Below are positions 11,613-24,600 of a stretch of 64,000 bases of DNA, one piece after another. The stretch spans positions 934,001 to 998,000 of the forward strand of contig JAINUG010000073.1 of NCBI GenBank assembly GCA_029706075.1, read 5' to 3'. Positions within the stretch are counted from its first letter, which is position 1. Each line of letters begins with the position of its first letter. Both the position numbers and the translations under genes were made by a program. Under the pieces are notes generated by a model, which saw only the letters and a list, made by a program, of their open reading frames with translations, was not told where the DNA came from and did not search any database. Source of the stretch: Aldrovandia affinis. Taxonomy: Eukaryota; Chordata; Actinopteri; Notacanthiformes; Halosauridae.

Positions 11613-14600
11613 ACACACACACACACTCACGCGCAGTGCCAAGCAGAAAAGTCACACAGAGAAAACAGTTACAAAGTTAAGCAGTTATGCCAAGAGAGCC
11701 CACCGTCTCCCCAAAGTCAGCTGGCCAAGTTGGTCCCCACAGACACAGATATTAACGCACCGCTACCTCATATATCTGCACTGTCAGCTGGTCCCATAGC
11801 ACACCATTACTCTTTCTGCATTACAGCAACCCACATCTGCTCTCCAGTACTGGGATTACTCTGTGACTCTGGAGCTGGTCTACTGTCCACTGCATGCACC
11901 AGCAGCAGTGTCCCCTGGGTCCTCTCTAGGGCACACGCCGTACTCTACCCTGCCGGAGAGGACTGCACATCCACACCTTGAGGCATTTCAGAGAACCGGC
12001 TTTACGATGGCGAAATGAGCGACTTTACAGTGGAGAAATTGCTCAATACGCTGCGAACATTAAACAGTGCCCAGTATCCCTGCCTTCACAAACCTTTTCC
12101 TTCCCAGTGTTGCAGGTATGGTACGCAGCTGCCTGCAACGATGTCTATCGCTGTACTACTGCACTGATCTCTTGCGTGAACTATGATTGTTCCCACCATG
12201 TATTAATGCACATCATGTAAGTCACTCTGGATAAGAGCGCCTGCTAAATGCTTCAAATGTAAATGTACACAGAGACTGAAATAAAAGGCGCACTAAAAAA
12301 ACAACAATAATCGAAATGGATTTTCACAGCGGAAAATGAAATGGTGGCCCTTAGTCACGCTTCAAACCGCTACTCGGATTTGTAGGCGTAGAGAACCTGG
12401 TTTCAGGGTCACCCGAGCAACGCAGCAGACCAAAAGCAAACTGCCAAAACTGCGCCGAGAACATCAGTGGAGTGGAAACTTGACACCGACGTGGAGAACA
12501 AAGGCGAAAGGCCGCGCTCCCACCCAGGGTGGACGCCACTCTGACTGACTGTTGTGGCGCGAGACCCAACGGTCACCGTCTTCCTGCGCGCAAACTTTGC
12601 GTACTGTGGACGGGGGGGCCGAGCAGCGAGCTCTCTTTGGTCACACGACAGTTTTCCGCCCGCTTACACACCTCCTGCCCCCCCCCCCCAGGTGTGTTTG
12701 AACACGCGAAGGGGAAGATTTAGCGCCTTTCGAACGCAACTCAGCACGCCTGTGCTTCAGCGAGGCCCTGACTCACCCTGAGGTGAACTTCTTCTCCGCC
12801 CAAATGTCCTCACCTACGCAGGCCCTGTTGCCCTGTACTCCATTTTCCACTCCAGTGCGTTGGTATATTTAGAAACGGTGCCTTTCTTACGTTTTTTTTT
12901 GGTTTGCAACACAAGCATATTTTTTTGGGGGGGAGGTTTTTCCCTAAATGAATCCCACGTTGAGTTTTCACATGCTCTAAAGAACTAGTCGTGGACTTCT
13001 CGTTCTATTCCTTCACCATAATTGCGAGATTTGTTTCTGCTATTACAAAAGTAATGTCTAGTATTCGCTTGTCGAGCGGACACCTTTATCTAGGGCAGTG
13101 ATTCCCTTTCCTCGGGGAACCCCAGCCAGTCCAAGTGTTTGTTAAATCCCATCATCAGCACACCTGATTCACCTAATCAGCGCTCGTTAGTTAACTCGTT
13201 GAATCAGGTGTGCTGGTGGAGGAATTTAACAAATATATGGACAAGCTGGGGTTCACTGAGGAGAGAGTTTGGGAGCCACTGATCTAGGGCAATCTGCAGC
13301 TTTGCATTTTTTTGCATCGTTCACTATCTGTAACCCATTTACACAGCGAGATGTATTATATGTACTGCACTGTTATGTGAAGTATATTTGCTGAATCAGA
13401 CAATTCCCATTGGGACCACATATACTGAAAAATGTATGCATTCAGTGCTGTAAGTCACTTTGGATAAAAGCTTCTGCTAAATGGCATGTATGTTTTTCCC
13501 CTTTTGGGATTCAAACCAGGGTCCCTAAAATCACGGTCTTCGTGTGCCGAGCACCACCGTTTTTACGCCCTCCCTTTGCCTGGGAGTCAGGTGTGAAGAC
13601 ACTCTGGTCAATTGTTTGCACTACCTGTTCAGTTATCTACCCGAGAGAAAGGAAAACCAGAACCGGATTTGGATCGGCGGGGCCAGATTTGAGTGACCCT
13701 ACCATTCAGCCCATCTAGGCTCGTCATTTACTTTACTTTGTACATTTTAAAATCTGTGTATGGATCTCACTGTCTACTGGCCAAAAAGAAACATCTCTGT
13801 CCAAACGATGCACGCCTAACGTTTCCACACATGCAGCATATACAATAACAATCGGATGACTCTTTTCAAAAATGCAGTAGGAAGCCATCCATCTGATGGG
13901 GAAATAGCAGCAGAATATTTACAGGCCCAAGTTGCCCTGGGGGGGGATCACAATGCTGCTTTTGTCTGTATTCATCTGGTGCAGTTCAGTTGGGTTTATC
14001 ATTGGGAGTGTAGCGCTGGAACTTACAGAGTCGTATCCACCCAGCTTCTCCACGGCTTTGTAGATTCTCCAGAGGTTGACTGCAGAAGAGACAGAACCCG
14101 CGTGTCCGCGTTAACGCCAAGGTGATAATCGGCACAAACGGGCGCAGCATTTCATCCATTTTGCACGTACTACTTTATTGCTATTCGTGGGTCATAAATC
14201 CCCCTTTAAAGCCCACTTACAATTAAAAAGTTCAGCTGAAAACGTTCCCGGTGTAACAAGTATGGCACGCAGCTGCCTGCAACGATGTCTATCGCTGTAT
14301 TACTACATTAAATTTTAACATTTTAAGCATTTAGCAGACGCTCTTATCCAGAGCGACTTACAAGATGTGCATCAATACAATATATTACTGCACTGATCTC
14401 TTGCGCAAACAATGAACGATCATACTATGTATTAATTCACATCTTGTAAGTCGCTCTGGATAAGAGCGTCTGCTAAATGCTTAAAATGTAAATGTAAAAT
14501 GAAAAGTAAGTGCAGTAGAAGGCTGAAGAAATCTCAGCTATTTGGCCATAAGTCAGTGTGGCAGCTGTGCATAAAAAACCTGTTGAGCAACAAACAGGTG

Positions 14601-15240
14601 GCTATATTACGGTTCCAGAGACTCACTCTGCTTGAAGCCCAGGTGTGGTATCCTCTCAATAGGTGTGCCCCTATCCTTCATGAAGCTGTACAGACCGGCC
14701 CCGAAGCGCTTCTCCTCCTCCTCCGATTGGCTGGCCCTGCTTCCCTCTTCCCCGCCGTCAGTGGGGCGGGAGATGTCCGTCTCGCGGCCTTTCTGCTACA
14801 GGAGGAGAACAGCGCAGGCGTCCAACCGGTGCTTTTCACAGAGCCAACGTCTAACGCTGCTCCGCACAGCACACACAGCAAGTCACAACAAGGCCCCGTT
14901 TCTGAGCAGCAGCACATCACTCGTCAGCTTGTCATTATCGTTACTATCTTTTTTGTCAATCTGAATTTCCACGCAAATGGACCACGAAGGTTTATCTAAC
15001 CCGGGGGGGTATTCAAATCCAGGCCTCGAGGTCCGCAGTGTCTGCAGGTATTTGCTCCAACCACGCACTACACCACCTGATTTCACTAATTAGCTCGCTT
15101 CCTGGACTAAGGTAAACTCCAGGTAAACTAAATATTCGAAATCAGGTGGTGTAGTGCGTGGTTGGAGCAAATACCTACAGACACTGCGGACCTCGAGGCC
15201 TGGATTTGAATACCTCTGATCTAACCTAATCTCTTTTTAA

Positions 15241-15272
<32 letters not shown>

Positions 15273-18200
15273 CTCAGAGAAGTCTGGGGTATTTTAAACA
15301 TACGCTTACAATACCATTTCCAATGGTCGACCCGGGGTTACAAACTTAGCTGTACTGTTTAGGGCCCTGCAGTTACTGCAATATACACAGTACAGTTTTT
15401 ACTACTCACAGGGTGAATTCCAATTCGGAGCACAAATATCGGCAGAAAATATAGGCTAATGTAGCTCAGAGCAACCATGATGGCTGCTGAAATTTGTCAT
15501 CGAAACCTCAATCTCGGTTTCACATCCAGACAAGATCGGAAAACAAAAAAATGAAACCCTCAGTTCACACCAAGTCATTCTGAACACGCAAGCATACCCT
15601 TCTCTCTTCCGGGCAACTCAACACTCAGAACAGAACACTCAGTGCACACCGGCGATGGCGTTCGCCAGCACTTTCAATAATTAACCATGCATCCTGTATT
15701 AAGGGAAACCAACAAAATGAGGTTTTCGGAGCAGCAAATTGATCAGCAACCTTCTGTCCTGTGCAACGATATGTGACGCACAGATAAACAAGAGAAAAAA
15801 CGCCCCTTCTGTCTTTTTATGGGGCAAAATCTCGATCGGACCGTGAGACCTAAATATCTTGTATATTGTGTTTTTTTACATTTTTTCATTTAATGGCAAC
15901 TATGGCCTTTGGTACTAATCATATCAAACATATTAATTTGCCATATTTGTTAAATATCATATAAAAAAAATATATTTTCTTTGTTTAAGGAGATCCCCCT
16001 TTTATTTATTTTTCTTCCCAGTTCGGAATTGCCAATTGCGCCTCGTGTACCACTGTGCCACCCACACACCAGGGGGCAGTGCAGCTGGAGGCCATGCCAT
16101 CCTCCGACGCACTCGTCTGAGAGCCAGAGATTATTTCACTCCACAGTCCACACTGTGCAACAGAGCAGGGCTAGCGCTCAGTCGTGGCTAGATAGTAACC
16201 CTATTTTTTTCCCAGATCTCGCCCATGCAATGTTTTATGTATTGTATTGTCATACGTGTGTCAACGTAACTTTTAAATGCTGTTCTGCTGCCTTTCTTGG
16301 CTTTTTTTTCTCCCTTTAAAAAGAGACTGTATCTCAATGGGCTTTTTTTCCTGGTTACATAAAAAAATTAAAAACATTAAATGCGCGTTGGCCGCTAAAG
16401 TGGTAAGTTTCAAAGACAAGCTGCTAACCCTAACCCTAACTCTAACTGTAACCCTGACCCTAAGTGCAAGACGGCTGGAACGAGGGTTGGATACTTTCCA
16501 TTGTTACTATGGGGACTCAGTCAGACCTTTGGACAAAATATGGTTACTATCTAGCCACGACCCTAGCACTCCACAGAGGAGGGCAGGGAGTCTCTCTTGC
16601 TAACGACAGCGGCTAGCCTGTGGGTGCCTGGCGTGTGTCTTCGCCTGCAGAGTAACAACACACTGTGACACTGAGAAACGGTCAAAATCATGTGCTTTTC
16701 TTGTGGGTTACAGCACACGAGCCACTTGTTACGTCCCACACAACTAGAGCCAAACCAATTGATCTTCTCACTGAACCGATCAGCCAATAAACTTTTAATC
16801 AGGCGGACTGTCATCAGATCGTGGCAGATTACAGCACATTCCCAGATATTTATGATCCTCTGTTGATTTGTACGTTTTCATGTTGAATACTTCAAGTGTG
16901 AACTCCAGGCTATTACTGTTTAAGCACATTTGTATCTAATCTCATTTGTATTTCATTTCGGTATCGGAGCCAAACAATATAATCAGTCAGGCTTCGCTGC
17001 GCACACGACCGCAAACGGCCTTCAGTAGTTTTTGGGGGGGAATTAATTCTGCTGAACTCCATGGTTATTGTGCGAAAACAGCCAAGTAAGCAAAAACAAT
17101 AGTGAGAGAGTCTCGCGCGCGCACACACACACACAGGACAGGGGGGCACGCAGTGGGGCATGGTAAACGACGGAGAAACGAAACGGAGGAGGAGGAGGAG
17201 GAGCGTGGAACAATGCTACGGTATTGTTAGCATGGGCCGCAGCCTGAGAGAGAGATGACTCAGGATGTGTGGTGTAAAACGTAGTGACGGTAACCGTCGA
17301 TGTGAAGACGGACCGCGGGGGAATGAGGAAATACTGCTAATTGCGGATGTGTAAACGACAAGCAAGCCTAGACATGTGAAATCTGTGAAACTGATTCTCT
17401 CCAAAGTCAATTACAAGAATCTGACATACTTAAGTTTACAACATGACATAATAAGACTCTCGTAAAACACCACAGCTAGGTACAGGTAACTGCCAAAGTA
17501 AAGGAAACGCCAACATAAAGTGTTTTGATAGGGCGTTGGGCCACCGCGAGCCGCCAGAACAGCTTCAGTGCGCCTTGGCGTAGATGTCTGGAGCTCTACT
17601 GGGGGGATGCGACATCATTCTTCCATGAGAAGTCCCATAATTTTGTTGATGGTGATGGAAAACAATGTCTCAGGCATCGCTCCAGAATCTGTCATAAGTG
17701 TTCAATTGGGCTGAGATCTGGTGACTGAGACAGCCGTGGCATCAGGATAGAAATGCTTCACCACAGGATGAAGGTGATCACTCAGAATGGCTCTGTATTT
17801 ATTGCCATTTACCTTGCCCTGTAAGGGGTTGAGTGGACCTACACCATGCCAGAAAAGTGCATCCCACACCATAACAGAGCCTCTTGAACCATTTCCTTTA
17901 TTTGGGCAGTTACCTGTAAGGGTAATCACAGACCACCTACTCATTTGTGTTTCATGTAGTGACAGGTATTCCCTCCAAATATCGAGGGCGACGCATGAAA
18001 ATGTGACAACTTCCTGACACCCCTTCAGCTTCCCTTCGGAGGAAGATTCTCAAAATGAATGTAGTTCTATTTGACATCAACACTTTATGGCGAATGAGCG
18101 CAGCGGGCGATGAAATGATCAAGTCAAGCGGAGAGAGAGACTGATATGGAAAAAATGAGCGGTTTTGAGAGCATAAACGGTGCAGCTAGGCGTGCCTCCG

Positions 18201-18603
18201 CAGCAAGCTCTCTGCCATGCACGTTTGTTTTGTGGTCATGTGTACGAGCGCCATTCCGTCTGTACGTCTGGCTGTACGTCTCTCCGCACGCACGCACGCA
18301 CGCTCGCTCGCTCTGTCCCAGGGCGGAGCTCAGTGCGCACATCCGCAGCCAGCGCACAGTTTCGTACTGAATGGTGTTCCTCTCTCCGCGACTGTGGTTC
18401 CGAGAAGCGGGGCCCATGCGCTGAATCATAGCGAAGCTCCCGGTCCTGGCCAGGATAGCCCTGGCTGAGTCACAGCTGTGGGCGCCATGGCCCTGTGACC
18501 TTCCTCCGTGCCGCATGGCCCCGTCTGCCTCTTCATCTCCCATCGCCGCTGCCAACGGTGCCTGCACCATCCACGCTCACTCCCTGCCCACTCCCTCAGG
18601 CCT

Positions 18604-18641
<38 letters not shown>

Positions 18642-21600
18642 CTCTCCATCTCTCTCGTTATTAACTCAGAGCCTGAACAACAACAACATAATATAATAAT
18701 AATAATAATATAATCTGCATTTAGCAGACGCTTTTATCCAAAGCGACTTACAGTAACGAATGCATACATTTTTCAGTATATGTGGCCCCAATGGGAACAA
18801 CATGTTTACATTACATTACATTACAGGCATTTAGCAGACGCTCTTATCCAGAGGGACTTACAGTTTTACATTTCTTTACAATCCATTTGTACAGCTGGAT
18901 ATTAACTGAAGCAATTCAGGTTAAGTACCTTTAGCTCAAGGGTACAACGGCAGTGTCCCACCTGGGGATTGAACCTGCAACCTTAACGTTACAAGCCCAG
19001 CTCCCTAACCATTATACCACACTGCCTGCCTACATCATAGAACCTCGGGCATTGGGATGATGGAAGCCACTATCGGGCCTACCTGAGATTTCCATCACAG
19101 TCTTCCTGCCAGCCCCTGGGGAGTGGCCGGGTCCAACCCTGTGAACGAGTCACAGTGAACTGGACCCCCCGATCCATGAAAGCCACATAAGGTAGATCAC
19201 TTTCACCAAAAATTTATTCAGATTAAAGTATTGTCTCTCTACTGCAATTAGTCTTTCAGAATTATGTAGGCAGCAAAAAAAACATAGATTGCAGAGACAA
19301 GATAGGTGGTTTGGGACTCAAATTTAATTCCATTCACTATGTTTACCCCCCCCCACAATGCATATATAAAAATTAATTACACATTTGTTACATATATTTT
19401 CCTGACATATACCGTCACTGGGTTAAAAAATTCCATTGTGGTCGAGAATGCCTTCTACACCGCCATGCTGTCGCCATCGTGTTTTTTTATGCCTCTTCTA
19501 AAATTGGTGAGATTTCTGTGGTGTCGTTTGGTGACACATCAGTGGCCTTGTAGGTCAACCCGTGGACCTGCTCAAAATGTGGCATGCACTCCCCAGTTCT
19601 ACCAACAGCTATCGTAAATGTGTCTGTCGCGTGCAAGACTTTGTACTGCAAACAAGACGCGAACATTTAACAACTGTCAAGAGTACATATTCATTCTCTT
19701 TGAGGATTTTTCAGTGACTGCGAGCTAAGACTTTTTAGTAGTCTCTGTTTTGATTTGAAAGTAAAACTTTGGGCCCGTCCTTTGGGACAAAAATTGTCCT
19801 CCTTTTAACTCCCCTTGATATTTGACCACATTTATATTAAAAGTACACCTCCTCTACACAGTATAAAAATACAAAGAAGAAACCTGATTTTAACTGATGA
19901 TAGCCATGGCATTTTTGAGGGCCTTGAACATTTTCAGTGAGCAATGTCTTGCAGAGGCACTTGAGGACGTGCGTGGGGGGGGGTCTTTAATGTCACAGAT
20001 TCTGAGAATGAGAGACGCTAACAGTGCAGTGTGAGAAAAAAGAAGCCGCCGACTAACCAACGCGTCTCATTTCTTCAGTGGTCTCTGTTGATCAGCGGAA
20101 ATGGAGATAGAGCTAACTAGCATTGCGACACAAACAGTGACCTCAGTGCCATCAATAAGACGATGTTACGCAACCAGCGATCAAGAAAAACTTGTTTCAT
20201 TTGTAAAAACAAAAAAACACACACAAAAAAACACAAAGTTTACAAGTGCCCATTGTATGTGAAAACTGGACGAGATGCCTGCCGATGCCGTCTTTCAGAT
20301 TCTGCACTCTTTCGTTTAAAAAAATTAATAAAATGTGGTCACAGCGTGGACGGTCTCTTTAAACGTCCAAGCGTAATTTATATCTTTGGTGTTCAGTGGA
20401 ATAATATGGAAGTGTTTGGGGTCGCTTGACTGTAAACGCAAAAGAGAAGAAAAACGTGGTTACTCTTTACAATAAGAGAAAGTGTAACAAGCTCGCAATA
20501 GTGTCAGTTAAAGATTGCTATCTTCAAATTGAGAGGTATAATTCCCTACGTACAAATCACCAAATTGCGAAAGAGGGCCAGTGATTACTGTGACGCTGGC
20601 GGATGACTGTTCTCGTTGTGCACTCGTCCTTCCCAGCCACGCTCTGAAAAAGTGCACAGACTCTGTTGTGACACACTGGCAGTAAACCCCCTATCTAAAT
20701 TTCCACCACAGTCAAATTTCGGAAAAGTGCGTGGGAGACGTTGATGTCAACATGTTGAGAAGGCGGGCTCAATATGATTGCTGGTGGCGTGCTGGGTTGA
20801 TGCTATCGCCTGGCCAGCTCTCACCACAGAAACCACCGAGCTTTCATCTTGCAACCTGGTCTTGGAAATTTGATGCATCTCGTCTTCGCTGTTCTTTTTC
20901 TCGACTTCAGTTACCAGAAGTGTGTGAACACTGGAACTGTGGCAGTTTCTATTTGTGTGAATGGTGTTCGGAGATTGTGTGTGCGCGCGCTCTCTTAGAC
21001 CAACACAACACCACTCTCGCATGAAAGAATTACACTGGCATTTCCTCCATTAGTCATTCTAATAATAAAATTGAGAATGACAATTTTGTTAGCGAGGTAA
21101 TATTGCACAGCATCTTGAGGCACATGTTAGTTGACTGACTCGGAAATTCAGGGGAGGAAAGAAAAGCAAAGCTACTTAATGAATAAAGAAAACAAAAATG
21201 ATGTCAATTAGGTGGTATCCCACTAAAACACGCTATTTGGTTGCCTCTGAGAACGGTGTCAGAGGATGCTTAGAAATATATACCTGAGCAAAAAATATCA
21301 ACATTTTCCATCTTTGTCTGTGTGATTTGGTAACAAAAACTGGTTTATGTGGAGACTGTAAGGTGGAGTCCAGCTAAATCACTAGTTCTTAGAGCAGTTT
21401 GACACACGGCAGTCTGGAATACTGACCAAGCCAGGGTTTTGCAAATAATTGTCCATAATGTTGCCCAGGAAAGGAGGGTTTTAGTTGGCAGGGTACTTCC
21501 CACTTAGTTGCAGTGGGGTGACTCCTCTGGCCAATCAGCCCTGGTGGCTGGCTGCACGTATTTCAGAGGACACGCAAAATAGTCCGTGCTCTCCCGACAT

Positions 21601-24600
21601 CCTCGACGGAGGATACCGTAGCGACAGAACACTACCCAACTACCACGCACCTACAACTACAACTGGGCATTCCAATTCAAGTTGTAAGAAAAAAGAAAAC
21701 TAAGGGGATTAAAGAGGTTTAAAAAGAAAATAGGTGTTTGCGCAAACAACAAAGAGGTGTCCTGATTTACCGTCAGACTACATAACACTTTAGCCATACA
21801 ACTTAACTGAAAACTTCTTTATAATGGTGTCCCCCATTGCACAGACCTGCTGCCGTGCAGGTTCGCCGTTTAGCCATTTAGCCTCTGTGTATGATTCCTA
21901 TTTAATAGCTGGAAGTGAGAACTGTCACAAACAGTAAACTGGACTGTTAAAAAAAGGTATACACACTACCCCTGTCTGGGAAAGCCCCCGATTTGCAACA
22001 GAATACGAGGTACGATGACCATCCAACAACTACCGTAAAGCCCAACTACAAATGAAGAACTGAAAGTGTCGGTTCGTGAAAAGAAAGTCACAAGAAACAA
22101 TACAATAAATGCTAACCTGATTACTGGAAGTTGATTTTTTTTTGCTGTTGTTTTTGCACAAGCATTGAACCGTTCACCATTTTGGCTCCTCTTCAAGAGC
22201 GTGTGACCTGAAATAGCTGTCTGGCAGTGGAAGCTGGCTGCCGTCGAGGCTGACTGACGCGCGCCGGGGGTCGCGACCGGCCTTACCTGGTTCGGTGACG
22301 CGTCGCTGTCTGCCGCCATGCCCAGTTCGGTGCCCACCCACTGCTCCAGCCTTTTCTTCTGCCCGCTCTTGGGCTGCGACACTGAGAAACAGCAACACAC
22401 ACACACACACATCATCACCACCACAAGGAGGCAGCCACATCTCTTCTAGGTGCTGGCTTCGCGCCGAAGGAGCGCTCAGCCGAACAGGTGCCTCCTCCTG
22501 TCCCCTGAGGTCTTAAACAATAAGTCGTCAATTAAGAAGCTGCCAACACAAACCCAGAAAGTACCTGGACTCAGGACGGTGCAAAGATTACATTTACATT
22601 TACATTTCAGGCATTCAGCAGACGCTCTTATCCAGAGCGACTTACACAGTTTGCATTTCTTTACATACAATCCATTTACACAGCTGGATATTTTACTGAA
22701 GCAATTCAGGTTAAGTACCTTTAGCTCAAGGGTACAACAGCAGTGCCCCCACCTGGGAATTGAACCCAGCTCCTTAACCATTACACTACACTGCCAGATT
22801 CACGGTAATACCGATTTACGGTGAATAACGATGCGTAATAGATGCAGTCACCCTCACCGTTGCTTAATTTAACCTCCATGCTGCAACGCCAGCAAGAATA
22901 CACACAACCCAGCAACAGCTTGTAATACCGTACGCCTATGCAACATTTCCACGTAGCTCCTCCTGTGCAATCTACATGAACACGCCCACAGGGCATTCCT
23001 TTCTGTTCACAACAATTAAGCATAATTTCCCATAGATAGATGTTGATGGATACTTCCTCTCTGAACATTAAATGAAGGGGACATTTTATATACATATATG
23101 TTTGTGTTTCTTGAATTTCGTGTAAAATTGACGACGTACACACAAGTCCCTCTGATTTAATTAAGTCCAAAGCATCTGTGGGAACCCGAGGACCTGAATG
23201 CAATTCTGAGAAATATCATGCCTCACCCCTCTGTGAAAGACATCATTCTAATATAAAACCACACGGTTACAACACCACTTCCTGACTGCGAGCCAAACCA
23301 CAGTTACGTGGTGCATCTTTTCAGAAATGAGCAATAACAGGATTACAGTAAATTAGAGGCGAGACGTATGCGCAGAGCGTCGAAATAGGAAAACATCGCT
23401 TTTAAAATGTTGACTTATGTCAGTGTCCGTGGCCAAACAAACACAAATATTATAGAGTGCGGGCTCAGTGATGTCTGGGGAATGCCTTCAGCACAGGTTA
23501 GCCTACTCCTTGATGTCATCATGTTGCTAATTCATACTTCCCTTAAAAAAAATAGGTCTACCGTCTAAAAAAACCCCATCTTAAAGGTGTGAGATATCTC
23601 TGATCCAGTCCCCACTGAGTAACAGCAGATTAGCCACCATACATCCCATGAATATGAAATAGTTATGCATAGGCTCACACATTGGTACACTTTTATATAT
23701 AAGGCAATTATTGGTCTGCTCCCATCCTACCTGTGCATATTTATTAAGCAGAAAAGTTCTGGACAGTACCCCTTGCGGTCTCAGGACATTTTAACACTTT
23801 CTGTCCCAAATGTCAGAACAGAGACTGGAAAAAGGGCTTTTATGTACTCTGCGCCTTCAGACTGGAATGGGTTGCAGAAGGAGTTAAAACTTACTAATTT
23901 AATTTCTTTTAATGTTTTTAAATCCAATATGAAGGACATGGAGGCGGAGTCCTCAGGATGTCGGTGCTTTTAATACTTGTGCTTTTTGAGTTATTTTCTG
24001 TAGTTTGTTGTTTGTTCTGTTTATGTCTGCAACATTTTTTGTGTTTTTATTTGTGCTGCTGCCTGTCTTGGCCAGGACAGAAAATAGATTTTTTAATCTC
24101 AATGGGATCTTTCCTGGTTAAATAAAGGTTAAATAAAAAATATATATATATATCATGCTATTGTGTGCACAATAATCCCATATCCAGCACTTAGTTCACT
24201 CTAGTTTGAGTTTATTTATTAGCACAAGAGAAAGCTTTAAAACAGTAATATACAAACATACATAGAGGGGACAGTGTAGGAGAGGTAACAAACCCAAACA
24301 AGGCTTATACAACTACCTCCCCTCTAACATTAGAAATGATATTTTATGCAGATACACTGAAACTAACTAAAGTAACATTATTGGATAGGAACTACGACAA
24401 ACAGGTGGATAAAGAAACACGATAGAAAATACAGTAAGCATAGAAACAGAAATGATATGACAAGGAAAAAACAATAAATGTATCTCTAACACTTATCATT
24501 ACAAATAAATGCTTACATGCATTTCTTTGACTGTGTGCATCAAAAATGTGCTACCTTTACAGCAAGTGGCACACATATTGCAAGCAGTCATAAACCATAT

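Larger units (their letters stand above)
16182..16560. repeat. Inverted repeat pair, 19-nt perfect arms
   Basis: TCGTGGCTAGATAGTAACC at 16182-16200 pairs exactly with 16542-16560, with weaker similarity outward. The interior holds LINE-tail-like and telomere-like sequence. It may be a decayed MITE, but no TSD is clear. Confidence 0.6.

Noticed and set aside
11016-11981. Glu/Arg-rich and Ser/Pro-rich frames near arid5a exon 6
   Set aside because: Translations of the GGGA/CCCT array.
20163-20429. Cys/Lys-rich open frame, possible zinc-finger or piggyBac C-terminus
   Set aside because: Cysteine spacing fits no family I can name, there are no splice signals, and it lies inside an arid5a intron.
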